Shown piece after piece: positions 25,151 to 34,937 of a DNA stretch of 64,000 nucleotides (the stretch's first letter is position 1; every line of letters starts with the position of its first letter). The DNA lies in assembly GCA_963733395.1 (NCBI GenBank), contig CAVTCZ010000013.1, positions 124,001-188,000 of the forward strand. Direction: 5' to 3'. The stretch comes from JADKAV01 sp963733395. Lineage in GTDB: Bacteria > Actinomycetota > Actinomycetes > S36-B12 > UBA10799. The position numbers and the translations under genes are program-made. Below the pieces are notes generated by a model that ran no database searches, was not told where the DNA came from, and saw nothing but the letters and a program-made list of their open reading frames with translations.

Positions 25151-26857
25151 GTGGCAGCGACAGCACGACCCAAGCCGTGGCGACCGCTGCTGGCATTGTT
25201 GATCATCGTCGTGGGGCTGGGGGTCTGGGCGATGTGGCCCGGCCAAGACCGTGTCCCGCGGCTGGGCCTGGATCTGCAGGGTGGCACCCAGGTCATCCTG
25301 GTGCCGAACCAGGCCGAGGGCACCGCGGACATCACCGACGAGCAACTGCAGCAGACGGTGGAGATCATCAGGCAACGGGTCAACGGATTCGGCGTGGCCG
25401 AGGCGGACGTGGCGATCCAGGGGTCGGGTAACGACGCGGCCATCGTGGTGTCGGTTCCGGGGGTCAACCAGCGCCAGATCGCCGAGCAACTGAGCCAGAC
25501 GGCGTTGCTGGACTTCCGGCCGGTGTCCACGGTCGTGGATCCGGGGAAGATCGACCCGGCCAGTCTGCAGCCGGCCGACACCGGGAACACCAAGAAGAAG
25601 GCGAACAAGAAGAACGCGAACAACGGCAACGACGGGGCCGGAGCCACGTTCGCGGAGACGACGCCGAGCCCGGAGGCATCGGCCAGCCCGGAGGCGTCGG
25701 CCAGCCCGAGTGCCACCGAACCGGCCGCCGACGCGATCGTGCCCCCGGTGGAGGCCGACAGCGCCAACGATCCCGCGATCGAGGATGCGCTGCTCAACCT
25801 CGACTGCACCGACGAGGCCAGCCGGCAGGGCGGCAAGCCCGACAACCCGGAGAAGTGGATCGTCACCTGTGACCGCGAAGGGCAGGCGAAGTACCTGCTC
25901 GAGCCCGCCTTCATCAAGGGCACCTCGATCACCAACGCCACGGCCGAGCTCGCTCAGGGGGGCGCCGGCTGGGTGGTGAACCTGGAGTTCGACAGCGAGG
26001 GCGCCGATGCCCTGTCCACGATCTCCAACAAGCTGGTGAGCCTGCCGTCACCGCAGAACCAGTTCGGCATCGTCCTCGACGGCCTGGTGGTGTCCGCCCC
26101 GTACTTCCAGCAGCCGATCAACGACGGCCGGGCGCAGATCAGCGGGAACTTCACGCCCGAGGAGGCCAAGAACCTCGCGCAGGTGCTGAAGTTCGGTGCG
26201 TTGCCGCTGACGCTCGACGTCGCCGCGGTGGACACGGTCACGCCCACCCTGGGTGCCGACTACCTCAAGGTCGGTCTGCTGGCCGGGGCCATCGGCCTCT
26301 TCCTGGTCATGGTGTATCTGCTGCTCTACTACCGGGCGCTGGGCATGGTCGCGGTGGTGTCGTTGATCATCGCCGCGGTCATCACGTACTTCGTGTTCGT
26401 GATCCTCGGCCGGACGGTGGGCCTGGCGCTCACCCTGGCCGGTGTGGCCGGTGCGATCGTGGCCATCGGTATCACGGCGGACTCGTTCGTCGTCTACTTC
26501 GAACGTATCCGGGATGAGATCCGGGAGGGCCGCAGCCTGCGCGCGGCGTGCGATGCGGGATGGTCGCGGGCCCGGAACACGATCCTGGCAGCGGACTTCG
26601 TCTCCTTCCTCGCAGCGGTGGTCCTGTACTTCCTCTCGGTCGGCGCGGTGCGCGGGTTCGCCTTCGTGCTGGGGCTCACGACCCTGATCGACGTGATGGT
26701 GGCCTTCCTGTTCACCAGACCGACGATCACGCTGCTGGCCCGCAACACCTGGTTCACCAGCGGTCACCCGATGACCGGGTTGGACCCGAGACGGTTGGGT
26801 GTCAAGACCGTGCCCGGTCAGGCGAAGTCCCGCAAGGATGACAAGGTGGAGGTCTGA
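25151..26857 (+). CDS. secD: Protein translocase subunit SecD
   Basis: A 568-residue, proton-driven membrane subunit that pulls proteins through the Sec channel. TM1 (about residues 12-27), the hallmark LGLDLQGGTQVILVP (about 37), a large periplasmic P1 domain, and five C-terminal TM helices (from about 370) with TPTLGADYLKVGLLAG. A low-complexity Ala/Ser/Pro/Glu and Asn/Lys-rich insertion lies in P1 (about residues 140-200), as in other actinobacterial SecD. GTG start; its stop overlaps the secF ATG. Confidence 0.96.
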   Translation: MAATARPKPWRPLLALLIIVVGLGVWAMWPGQDRVPRLGLDLQGGTQVILVPNQAEGTADITDEQLQQTVEIIRQRVNGFGVAEADVAIQGSGNDAAIVVSVPGVNQRQIAEQLSQTALLDFRPVSTVVDPGKIDPASLQPADTGNTKKKANKKNANNGNDGAGATFAETTPSPEASASPEASASPSATEPAADAIVPPVEADSANDPAIEDALLNLDCTDEASRQGGKPDNPEKWIVTCDREGQAKYLLEPAFIKGTSITNATAELAQGGAGWVVNLEFDSEGADALSTISNKLVSLPSPQNQFGIVLDGLVVSAPYFQQPINDGRAQISGNFTPEEAKNLAQVLKFGALPLTLDVAAVDTVTPTLGADYLKVGLLAGAIGLFLVMVYLLLYYRALGMVAVVSLIIAAVITYFVFVILGRTVGLALTLAGVAGAIVAIGITADSFVVYFERIRDEIREGRSLRAACDAGWSRARNTILAADFVSFLAAVVLYFLSVGAVRGFAFVLGLTTLIDVMVAFLFTRPTITLLARNTWFTSGHPMTGLDPRRLGVKTVPGQAKSRKDDKVEV

Positions 26858-27991
26858 TGTCGCGGCTCGGTGATCTCGGCGGAAGGCTCTACCGCGGCGA
26901 GGCGTCCTACAACATCGTCGGGCGCCGGAAGACTCTGGTACTCCGTCTCCGCGGTGCTGGTGCTGTTGGCGATCAGCGGCATCTTGTTCCGCGGTTTGAA
27001 CCTCGGTATCGAGTTCAAGGGTGGCGGCGAGTTCTACGTGCCGTCGTCGAGTTGCTCCATCCAGGACGCCCGCGAGGCGGTGGCCGGCACCGGGGTGGAG
27101 GTGGCCGCTGTCACCGAGATCGGTTCGGACAACATCCGGGCGCAGACGCCGAGTGTCTCCACGGAAGAGGGCCTCGCCGTCGTGGACGCCCTGGCCACGG
27201 CCTGTGGCGTGCCGGCCGAGGAGATCTCCAGCCGGGACGTCGGCCCCACGTGGGGTGGTGAGATCACCCGCAGCGCGCTGATCGCGCTGGCGGTGTTCCT
27301 GGCGCTCTTGGCGGTGTTCCTCACCATCTACTTCGAGTGGCAGATGGCCGTGGCCGCGCTGGTGGCACTGGTGCACGACATCATCATCACCGCCGGCATC
27401 TACGCCCTGGTCGGGTTCGAGGTGACGCCAGCGACCGTGATCGGTTTGCTGACGATCCTGGGGTATTCGCTGTACGACACGGTGGTCGTCTTCGACAAGG
27501 TCAAGGAGAACACCAAGGGCATCACGGCGCAGAGTCGCTACACGTACAGCGAACTGGCCAACCTGGCCCTGAACCAGACCATCATCCGTTCCATCAACAC
27601 CAGCATCGTGGCGCTGCTGCCGGTGGCCTCCATCCTGTTCGTGGGCGCCTTCCTGCTCGGCGCCGGTGCGCTCAAGGACCTCGCGCTGGTGCTGTTCATC
27701 GGAACTGCGGTGGGCACGTACTCATCGATCTTCGTGGCCACCCCGGCGCTGTGCCAGATCAAGGAGCGGGAGCCGGCCATGAAGGCGTTGACTGCCCGGG
27801 TGACCAAGCGCCGGGCTGCACGCGGCGAGCCGGCCCCGGTCGGTGCGCCCAGTGGCGGCGACGAGACAGCGGCGGTGGCCGCCGGCGGAGCCGGCCTGGC
27901 GCCGGCGGTGGACCGGCCACACCGCCAGAACCGGGATCCGAATGCCCGGCAACAGCCGAAGCGCCAGACCCGGTCGAAACGTCGCCACTGA
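26857..27991 (+). CDS. secF: Protein translocase subunit SecF, with one-base frameshift
   Basis: SecF is the partner of SecD. The N-terminus MSRLGDLGGRLYRGEASYNI and VGRRK is in the frame of 26857. From LWYSVSAVLVLLAISGILF on it is in the next frame, so one base (probably the A at 26932 in AAGACTC) is extra. After removal the protein has 377 residues. Six TM helices flank the GLNLGIEFKGG hallmark and the TILGYSLYDTVVVFDKVKEN region. A basic Ala/Pro-rich tail of about 65 residues ends it. A broken secF is unlikely in a living cell, so a sequencing error is the simplest reading. Confidence 0.9.
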
Positions 27992-28077
27992 GGGCGGTTG
28001 TCACAGGCCGGCCGGGGGCGTTGGGCGAAACCGCGGGGAGCCCGTAAACTCACGGCATAGGGCAAGGCGGTGACCTC

Positions 28078-30354
28078 GTGGCTCGGGAGACTATCCAGGA
28101 CGCCGACGGACAGTCGGCGCTGTCTCCGGCGAGCCTTGTCCAGGACGTCCCGCGTCGTCGGCAGTTGCTCTCCCGGCTGACCGGCAGTGGTCGCAGCACC
28201 ATCCCCGAACTGGAACCGCTGCTGCGGACCTTGCGGCAGTTCCACCCCAAGGCCAACCGGCAGGTGGTGGAGCGCGCCTACGTCATGGCCGCCCACTTGC
28301 ACGCCGACCAGAACCGGCGCAGCGGGGAGCCCTACATCACCCACCCGTTGGCCGTCGCCACCATCTTGGCCGAACTGGGCATGACGCCGACGACGCTCGC
28401 GGCCGCCCTGCTGCACGACACGGTCGAGGACACCGACTACCCCCTCGAGCGGCTCCGGGAGGACTTCGGTGACGAGGTGGCCCGCCTCGTCGACGGCGTC
28501 ACGAAACTCGACAAGGTTCAGTACGGCGACGCCTCCGCGGCTGAGACCGTGCGCAAGATGGTCGTGGCCATGGCCCGCGACATCCGGGTCCTGGTCATCA
28601 AGTTGGCCGACCGCCTGCACAACATGCGCACGATCCAGTGGCTGCCCGAGAACAAGCAGCAGAAGAAGGCCCGCGAAACCCTGGAGATCTACGCGCCGCT
28701 CGCGCATCGCCTCGGGATGAACACCCTGAAGTGGGAACTCGAGGATCTGGCTTTCGCGACCCTGTACCCGAAGATGTACGACGAGATCGTGCGCTTGGTG
28801 GGGCAGCGGGCACCGTCAAGGGACGAGTATCTCGGCCAGGTCATCGCCGAGATCGACGAGGAGTTGAAGGCCAACCGCATCCGCGCGAAGGTGAACGGAC
28901 GGCCCAAGCACTACTACAGCGTCTACCAGAAGATGATCGTGCGCGGCCGTGACTTCGCCGACATCTACGACCTGGTGGGGGTGCGGATCCTGGTCGACAA
29001 CATCCCCGACTGCTATGGCGTGCTCGGCCTGCTGCACGCCAAGTGGAACCCCGTGCCGGGACGGTTCAAGGACTACATCGCCAGCCCGCGGTACGGCGTC
29101 TACCGCTCGCTGCACACCACGGTCATCGGTCCCGAGGGCAAGCCGGTGGAGGTGCAGATCCGCACCCAGGAGATGCACCAGCAGGCCGAGTACGGGGTCG
29201 CCGCGCACTGGCGCTACAAGCAGGGCCGCAGCGGTGTCGACGACGGTCCGGACGAGTTCGCCTGGCTGCGGCAGTTGCTCGAGTGGCAGCGGGAGACCGA
29301 GGACCCCGACGAGTTCCTGGACAGTCTGCGCTACGAACTCGGCACCGGCGAGCTGTTCGTCTTCACGCCGAAGGGCGACGTCATCTCGCTGCCCGCGGGC
29401 TCGACCCCGGTCGACTTCGCCTATTCCGTGCACACCGAGGTCGGCCATCGCACGATCGGTGCCCGGGTCAACGGCAAACTGGTGCCGCTGGAGTCCCGCC
29501 TGGACAACGGCGACACCGTCGAGATCTTCACGTCCAAGACGCAGGGCCAAGGGCCCTCCCGCGACTGGTTGAACTTCGTCGCCTCACCGCGCGCCCGCAG
29601 CAAGATCCGGGCCTGGTTCTCCCGCGAACGCCGGGAAGAGGCCGTCGAGCATGGCAAGGACGCGCTGTTGCGGGAGCTGCGACGGCGCTCCCTGCCCATG
29701 CAGCGCCTGCTCAACACCCCGGATCTGCTCAGCATCGCCGCCTACTACCGCATGTCCGACGTGAGTGCGCTCTACGCCGCGATCGGCGAGCACAGACTCG
29801 ACGCCGGGACAGTCGTCGACCGGCTCATCGCCGGCCGGGGTGGTACCGAGGCGGCCGCAGATGACACCGAGGAAGAAACCCCGCCCACCACCGTTCGCCA
29901 TGGTCCGTCCGGCGACCCCGGGGTCGTGGTGGCCGACACCGACGACGTCTGGGTGCGCCTGAGCAAGTGCTGCACGCCGGTGCCCGGCGACGACATCGTC
30001 GGCTTCGTGACCCGCGGCAACGGGGTCTCCGTGCATCGCCGCGACTGCGTCAACTTCCCGGAGTTGGCCCAGCAGGAGGATCGCCTGGTCGAGGTCATGT
30101 GGCGGCCCAGCGCCGAATCGGTGTTCCTCGTGAACATCCAGGTGGAGGCGCTCGACCGGGCGCGGCTGCTGTCGGACGTCGCCCGAGTCCTGTCCGACCA
30201 CCACGTGAACATCCTGTCCGCGTCGTCGACCACCAACCGCGACCGGATCGCCATCTCCCGCTTCACCTTCGAGATGGCCGACCCCAAACACCTCGGCGCG
30301 GTACTCAAAGGCGTGCGCAGCGTGGAGGGTGTGTTCGAAGCCAAGCGGGTGTAG
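28078..30354 (+). CDS. relA: Bifunctional (p)ppGpp synthetase/hydrolase Rel
   Basis: 758 residues in the long RSH order. The HD hydrolase domain (YITHPLAVATIL and LLHDTVEDTDY, about residues 80-125) is followed by the synthetase domain with GRPKHYYSVYQKM (about 275) and GRFKDYIASPRYG (about 327). TGS (about 420-480), a zinc-finger region with the KCCTPVPGDDIVGF motif (about 631) and ACT (about 680-758) complete it. RFKD in the synthetase is the form of bifunctional enzymes, and the HD motif is intact. GTG start; TAAACT at 28045-28050 is a likely -10. In many actinobacteria apt lies between secF and this gene; it is absent here. Confidence 0.96.
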   Translation: MARETIQDADGQSALSPASLVQDVPRRRQLLSRLTGSGRSTIPELEPLLRTLRQFHPKANRQVVERAYVMAAHLHADQNRRSGEPYITHPLAVATILAELGMTPTTLAAALLHDTVEDTDYPLERLREDFGDEVARLVDGVTKLDKVQYGDASAAETVRKMVVAMARDIRVLVIKLADRLHNMRTIQWLPENKQQKKARETLEIYAPLAHRLGMNTLKWELEDLAFATLYPKMYDEIVRLVGQRAPSRDEYLGQVIAEIDEELKANRIRAKVNGRPKHYYSVYQKMIVRGRDFADIYDLVGVRILVDNIPDCYGVLGLLHAKWNPVPGRFKDYIASPRYGVYRSLHTTVIGPEGKPVEVQIRTQEMHQQAEYGVAAHWRYKQGRSGVDDGPDEFAWLRQLLEWQRETEDPDEFLDSLRYELGTGELFVFTPKGDVISLPAGSTPVDFAYSVHTEVGHRTIGARVNGKLVPLESRLDNGDTVEIFTSKTQGQGPSRDWLNFVASPRARSKIRAWFSRERREEAVEHGKDALLRELRRRSLPMQRLLNTPDLLSIAAYYRMSDVSALYAAIGEHRLDAGTVVDRLIAGRGGTEAAADDTEEETPPTTVRHGPSGDPGVVVADTDDVWVRLSKCCTPVPGDDIVGFVTRGNGVSVHRRDCVNFPELAQQEDRLVEVMWRPSAESVFLVNIQVEALDRARLLSDVARVLSDHHVNILSASSTTNRDRIAISRFTFEMADPKHLGAVLKGVRSVEGVFEAKRV

Positions 30355-30433
30355 GCCCGGTCACAGCAGTCGCAGGGCGCGTGCCGACAGCGACTCACAT
30401 TCAGACTGATGATCTTGCATGCGCCCCCTGAAA

Positions 30434-30636
30434 CCAGCAACGGCGCAACAGTCGCGAGCGGCGGCGAGATCCAACGGCGCGACTGTTGCACGGTTACGCA
30501 TCCGCCGACGCGACTGTTGCACGGTTGTCGGTTCCGGACCCCGAAACCAGCAACGGCGCAACAGTCGCGGACTTGAAGCAGCAACGGCGCAACAGTCGCG
30601 AGCGGCGACGAGATCCAACGACGCGACTGTTGCACG
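30434..30636. repeat. Cluster of six 14-bp palindrome arms, two duplicated hairpins
   Basis: Three direct copies of GCGCAACAGTCGCG (30443-30456, 30556-30569, 30587-30600) and three inverted copies of CGCGACTGTTGC (30478-30489, 30509-30520, 30622-30633). Two arm pairs form hairpins with 21-base loops that differ in only two positions (loops 30457-30477 and 30601-30621), so a unit of about 57 bases was duplicated. The cluster lies between the converging relA and DUF349 genes. It resembles REP/BIME-like intergenic repeats and may act as a two-way terminator; that is inference. Confidence 0.85.
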
Positions 30637-30760
30637 AGATCCTGCCCAAGGCCACCGACCTGTCGGCCGCGCGTGCTCACTCACCAACGGGACAGCGTCT
30701 CACCAACCGCCCCTCGCGCTCACGACCGCCCACAGCGGCTTTGCCTCGCGCCGGTTACGC

Positions 30761-32026
30761 CTACAGGGTGGACAGGCTCTGCTCCGCGGACTCCAGCATC
30801 AACCGCTGCTGGTTGAGGCTGTCCTGCGCCGCCGCGATCTTGGCGGCATCGCCGGATTCCTGGGCGGCGGCGAGTTGGGCCTCGAGTTTGGCCACCGACG
30901 TCCGGTAGGCGTCGACCAGCCCCTGCGCCCGGTCCCGGATCTCCGGGTTGCTCCGGCGCCAGGCTGAGTTCTCAGCGGCCCGGATGGCGTCATCGACTGC
31001 CCGCAGGCGACCATCGAGCTTGCCCTTGTCGGCGCGCGGCACGTGCCCGACGTGGGACCACTCGCCCTGGATGTCGCGGAATGCGCGCCGCGCGGACTTC
31101 GCGTCCTTGACCGGCAGCAACGCCTCGGCCTTGACGACCAGTGCCTTCTTGGCGGTCAGGTTCTGCTTCTGCTCGGTGTCGCGGGCGTTGTAGGTCTGCT
31201 TGCGGGCGGTGAAGAACTTCTCCTGGGCGCCCCGGAAACGCTGCCACAGGGCATCGTCGTCCTTCTTTCCCGCGAAGCCGGCCTTCTTCCACTGCTCCAT
31301 GAGATCGCGGAAGCTCGCGGCCGTGGTCTGCCAGTCCGTCGAGTCGGCCAGCGCCTCCGCCTTCTCGGCGAGTTCGGTCTTCGCCACCACGGCTGCGGAC
31401 CGCTTGCGGTCCTGCTCCTCGCGGTGGACCTTGCGGGCCTTGTCGAAGGTGCGCCGGGCCGTGCGGAAGCGCTCCCAGAGCGCGTCGGTGGCGGGCCGCT
31501 GGTCGGCGGCGGGCTTGGGCAGGGTCTTCCACTGATCCACGAGTTCCCGGTAGCGCTCCCCGGACTGTTTCCACGCGGTGGATGTGCTCAGCTGCTCGGC
31601 CTCGACGACGATCCTCTCGCGCGCCTCCTGGGCGTGCTCGCGGGCGACCTTGCGCTCCTCGTCGAGGATCTGCGTGCGGATGTTGGCGAGCACCTCCAAC
31701 TGACCGATGCGGGCCATGAGCAGCGAGATGTCCCCGACGAAGGCGGGCTCCTCCAGGGCGTGTCGCGCCTTGCCCGCCACGGACAGAGCGTCGCGCGGGC
31801 TGCATTTGTTGTCGGCGAGCCGGGTGGCCGTGAGTTCCAGCGACTGGCTCAGGTCGTTGTACTTGCCCGCGTAGTAATGCAGTGCCTCCTCCGCGGTGCC
31901 CGCGGAGAACTGCCCGACTGCGCGCTCGCTGCCGTCGGGCAGCCGCAGGTAGACCGTTCCGTCCTCGCCCACCCGTCCGAAGGATTCGGCCGGGGCCGGA
32001 CCTGGGGTGGTTGTCTGGTCAGTCAT
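30761..32026 (-). CDS. DUF349-repeat coiled-coil protein
   Basis: 421 residues with at least three DUF349 repeats, each with a W-x-R-F type motif: DALWERFRTARRTFDKARKV (about 180), DDALWQRFRGAQEKFFTARK (about 257), and the GEWSHVGHVPRADKGKLDGR region (about 328). The rest is charged, helical and coiled-coil-like. DUF349 proteins are widespread in actinobacteria, usually cytosolic; their role is not known. The gene directly follows (in its own direction) the cyclophilin gene, seven bases away, so they probably share a transcript. The DUF349 - cyclophilin - hydrolase - hisS neighbourhood after relA is common. Confidence 0.85.
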   Translation of the reverse strand: MTDQTTTPGPAPAESFGRVGEDGTVYLRLPDGSERAVGQFSAGTAEEALHYYAGKYNDLSQSLELTATRLADNKCSPRDALSVAGKARHALEEPAFVGDISLLMARIGQLEVLANIRTQILDEERKVAREHAQEARERIVVEAEQLSTSTAWKQSGERYRELVDQWKTLPKPAADQRPATDALWERFRTARRTFDKARKVHREEQDRKRSAAVVAKTELAEKAEALADSTDWQTTAASFRDLMEQWKKAGFAGKKDDDALWQRFRGAQEKFFTARKQTYNARDTEQKQNLTAKKALVVKAEALLPVKDAKSARRAFRDIQGEWSHVGHVPRADKGKLDGRLRAVDDAIRAAENSAWRRSNPEIRDRAQGLVDAYRTSVAKLEAQLAAAQESGDAAKIAAAQDSLNQQRLMLESAEQSLSTL

Positions 32027-32033
32027 GGCTTCC

Positions 32034-32858
32034 CTAGTTCTCGATCGACGCCGTCTTGATCACAATAGGCTGTGCCGGCGCCCCGTCGTTGGCATCCGAT
32101 GATCCCGGCTGCACACCGGCAGCCGCAACGTACTTAACCACGTCGAGGCCGTCCTTGACCGTGCCGACGATCGTGTAGTTGGGCGGCAGGGTCGTGTCCT
32201 TGTACACCAGGAAGACCTGGCTGCTGGCGGTGTCCGCACCCCGGTTGGCCATGGCCACCGTCCCGGCCGGGTAATTCCCCTCGGCATCCTTCGGAAGATT
32301 CTCGTCCGGGATCGTGAAGCCGGTGTCGCCAGTGCCGTCGGCGCCGGGGGCACCGCACTGCAGGACGAAGATGCCGGCGGTGGTCAGGCGGTGACAGAAG
32401 TTGCCGGAGTAGTAGCCCTCGTCGGTGAGGAACGCCAGCGCGTTGACGTTCTCGGGTGCCGCATCGGCATCGAGGGCGATCGTGATCTGACCGCAGTTGG
32501 TGTTGAGGACCCAGTCCACGGTGCCGGTGAGGTCCTGATCGGCCGGCTTCTTCCAGGTGCGGCCGTCCTGGCGCGGCTCGCCCGGCTCCGTGCAGGTGAC
32601 ACCTGCCGGGGTGGCAACCGGACCGGGGGTCGGTTGCGCGCTGGGCGAGGCGCTGACGTCGGGACTGGCTTCGGCGCTGACCTGCTCGGTCGAGTCGGGC
32701 CACGCAGCCCAGGCGATGACACCCACGACCACCAGCGCTGCGGCGCCCAGACCGATGATCCGGTTTCGCCGCGCGCGGGCGGCGCGCTCCGCCCGGCGCT
32801 CGGCCTGGCGCTCGGCTTTCGCACGTGCCAATTGCTTACGACGCTTGTCCGTGGCCAC
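32034..32858 (-). CDS. Membrane-anchored peptidylprolyl isomerase, cyclophilin type
   Basis: 274 residues: a very basic N-terminus (KRRKQLARAKAERQAERRAE), one membrane helix (about residues 34-52), a Ser/Pro linker, and a cyclophilin domain (about 105-270) with FCHRLT, MANRGADTASSQVFLVYKD and YTIVGTVKDGLDVV. The domain therefore lies outside the cytoplasmic membrane. Several catalytic positions deviate from classical cyclophilins, so activity is probable but not certain. GTG 32858 with GGGAGG before it is the start. TAGACT (forward 32911-32916, reverse strand) is the likely -10. It matches Rv2582 in position. Confidence 0.88.
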   Translation of the reverse strand: MATDKRRKQLARAKAERQAERRAERAARARRNRIIGLGAAALVVVGVIAWAAWPDSTEQVSAEASPDVSASPSAQPTPGPVATPAGVTCTEPGEPRQDGRTWKKPADQDLTGTVDWVLNTNCGQITIALDADAAPENVNALAFLTDEGYYSGNFCHRLTTAGIFVLQCGAPGADGTGDTGFTIPDENLPKDAEGNYPAGTVAMANRGADTASSQVFLVYKDTTLPPNYTIVGTVKDGLDVVKYVAAAGVQPGSSDANDGAPAQPIVIKTASIEN

Positions 32859-32953
32859 GCGTTCCTCCCTGCCGGACCCCTGCCGACGGCACCCGCCGTC
32901 AGCAAGACGGAGTCTACGTGCCGCCGGAATCCGGCCCGCCCGCGTGTCACGGA

Positions 32954-32959
32954 TAGGCT
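32954..32959 (+). promoter_or_regulatory. Probable -10 box of the metallo-beta-lactamase-fold gene
   Basis: TAGGCT ends seven bases before the GTG at 32967 and one base before GTG 32961. The first spacing fits the leaderless pattern seen at other genes here and supports 32967 as the start. Confidence 0.45.
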
Positions 32960-32966
32960 GGTGGGC

Positions 32967-33683
32967 GTGTTGATCGCAGGATTCCCAGCCGGCCCTTGGG
33001 GCACGAACTGCTTCGTCGTGGCCACCGGGCCGGGCAGCGAGTGCGTCGTCATCGATCCTGGCAAAGACGCCATGGCAGGTGTCGATGATGTGGTCAGGGA
33101 GCACCATCTGCAACCCGTGGCGGTACTCGTGACCCATGGCCACCTCGATCACATGTGGTCGGTCACGCCGGTGTGCGAGGCCCGCGACGTGCCCGCCTAC
33201 ATCCACCCGGCCGACCGGCACCTGCTGTCCGATCCCATGGCTGGGATCTCCGGCGACACCCGGCTGATGTTCGAGCAGATGACCGGCGGGCGGCTGCAGT
33301 TCAGCGAGCCCGAGGACGTGCGGATGCTGGACGACGGCAAGTCCATCGACCTCGCCGGTCTGACGTTCGCCGTCCGGCATGCGCCGGGGCACACGCCGGG
33401 ATCCACGGTGTTCCTCACCGATGCGGCGGCGGACATCCCGCCGATCATGTACTCCGGCGATCTGCTGTTCGCCGGCTCCATCGGCCGCACCGACCTGCCG
33501 GGCGGGGACACCGCCCAGATGATGCGCTCACTGGCCGAGGTCGTGCTGCCGCAGCCCGAGGAGATGGTCGTGCTCCCGGGCCACGGCCCGCAGACCACGA
33601 TCGGCCAGGAACTGGTCGCCAATCCGTTCCTCGAACAGGCGCGCGAACAGCGCCTGGAGCAGCCGCGCGGGCGCGGACTGTGA
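32967..33683 (+). CDS. Metallo-beta-lactamase-fold hydrolase, glyoxalase II-like
   Basis: A 238-residue hydrolase with the metal-binding motif THGHLDHMW (about residues 56-64), VIDPGKDA near 31, RHAPGHTPGSTVFL near 138 (His ligand), a YSGDLLFAGSIGRTD motif near 164 (bridging Asp), and LPGHGPQT near 207 (last His). All ligands of a two-metal site are present. The family includes hydroxyacylglutathione hydrolases; actinobacteria lack glutathione, so the natural substrate is unknown. Stop overlaps the hisS GTG, as at Rv2581c/hisS. Confidence 0.88.
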   Translation: MLIAGFPAGPWGTNCFVVATGPGSECVVIDPGKDAMAGVDDVVREHHLQPVAVLVTHGHLDHMWSVTPVCEARDVPAYIHPADRHLLSDPMAGISGDTRLMFEQMTGGRLQFSEPEDVRMLDDGKSIDLAGLTFAVRHAPGHTPGSTVFLTDAAADIPPIMYSGDLLFAGSIGRTDLPGGDTAQMMRSLAEVVLPQPEEMVVLPGHGPQTTIGQELVANPFLEQAREQRLEQPRGRGL

Positions 33684-34936
33684 GCCAGTTGCAGGCCCCG
33701 CGTGGGGTCCCGGAGTACCTGCCGCCGGTTTCGGCCGACTTCCTCGCCGTGCGCAACACGCTGGGTCGTGCTGCCGAACTGGCCGGCTACGGCTACATCG
33801 AACTACCGGTGTTCGAGGACACTGCGGTGTTCGTCCGGGGGGTGGGCGAGACCACCGATGTGGTCAGCAAGGAGATGTACACCTTCACCGACCGCGGCGA
33901 CCGGTCGCTGTCGTTGCGCCCGGAAGGCACCGCGGGGGTGATGCGCTCGGTGTTGGAGCACAACCTGCACCGCGGGTCGCTGCCGGTCAAACTGTGGTAC
34001 GCCGGGCCGTTCTTCCGGGCCGAGCGCCCGCAACAGGGCCGGTACCGGCAGTTGCAGCAGGTCGGGGTGGAGGCCATCGGGGTCGACGATCCGTTGCTGG
34101 ACGCCGAAGTCATCGCCATCGCCGATGAGGGGTACCGGCGGCTGGGATTGCGCGGCTACCGGCTGGACCTGTCATCGATCGGCTGCCGGGAGTGCCGCCC
34201 GGCCTACCGGGAGGTCCTGCGGGAGTTCCTGGCCGGACTGCCGCTGGACGAGGCGACGGCAGAACGCGCGACCGTCAATCCGCTGCGCGTGCTCGACGAC
34301 AAGCGGGCCGACGTGCAGGCACTGCTGCAGGACGCGCCGCTGCCGCCGGATCACCTGTGCGACGCCTGCCGGGAGCACTTCAGCCGGGTGCAGCACGCTC
34401 TCACAGCGCTCGGGGTCCGCTTCAGCCTCAATCCCCGGCTCGTGCGGGGCCTCGACTACTACACCCGGACGACGTTCGAGTTCGACCATCCGGCTCTCGG
34501 CGCGCAGTCCGGCATCGGGGGCGGCGGCCGCTACGACGGGCTCATGGAGTCGTTGGGTGGCCCGGACATGACCGGGATCGGTTTCGGCCTGGGCACCGAC
34601 CGGACCCTGTTGGCCTGTCAGGCGGAGGGTCTGGAACCCGGTGGCCGCCGCGCGGTCGACGTCTTCATCGTCCCGCTGGGCGAGGCCGCCCGGGATGCGG
34701 CGTCGAAACTGGCGGGGCACCTGCGTGCGGCCGGTGTGCGGGTCGACATGGCCTATGGCAGTCGCGGCTTGAAGGGCGCGATGAAAGCCGCCGACCGCTC
34801 CGGGGCGCGATGGGCCATCATCATGGGGGAGAAGGAACTGGCCGAGGGCCAGGTCAGCGTCAAGGACCTGGAGAACGGTTCCCAGCGCAGCATTGCCGCC
34901 GACGAGATCGTCGGCCACGTACTGACAGGAGAATGA
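33680..34936 (+). CDS. hisS: Histidyl-tRNA synthetase
   Basis: A 418-residue class II synthetase. Motif 1 region YGYIELPVFEDT, motif 2 with LRPEGTAGVMR and FFRAERPQQGRYRQ (about 105), the histidine-A signature LVRGLDYYTRTTFEF (about 255), motif 3 GIGFGLGTDR, and the C-terminal anticodon-binding domain (about 320-418). The GTG at 33680 overlaps the preceding hydrolase stop; the frame is open further up but only antisense or shifted to that gene. Two bases separate its stop from the aspS start. Confidence 0.95.
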   Translation: MSQLQAPRGVPEYLPPVSADFLAVRNTLGRAAELAGYGYIELPVFEDTAVFVRGVGETTDVVSKEMYTFTDRGDRSLSLRPEGTAGVMRSVLEHNLHRGSLPVKLWYAGPFFRAERPQQGRYRQLQQVGVEAIGVDDPLLDAEVIAIADEGYRRLGLRGYRLDLSSIGCRECRPAYREVLREFLAGLPLDEATAERATVNPLRVLDDKRADVQALLQDAPLPPDHLCDACREHFSRVQHALTALGVRFSLNPRLVRGLDYYTRTTFEFDHPALGAQSGIGGGGRYDGLMESLGGPDMTGIGFGLGTDRTLLACQAEGLEPGGRRAVDVFIVPLGEAARDAASKLAGHLRAAGVRVDMAYGSRGLKGAMKAADRSGARWAIIMGEKELAEGQVSVKDLENGSQRSIAADEIVGHVLTGE

Positions 34937-34937
34937 C

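Noticed and set aside
30434..30636. CRISPR array
   Set aside because: The repeated arms occur in both orientations with unequal spacing and no unique spacers, and there are no cas genes. The 20.8-kb repeats fail for the same reasons.
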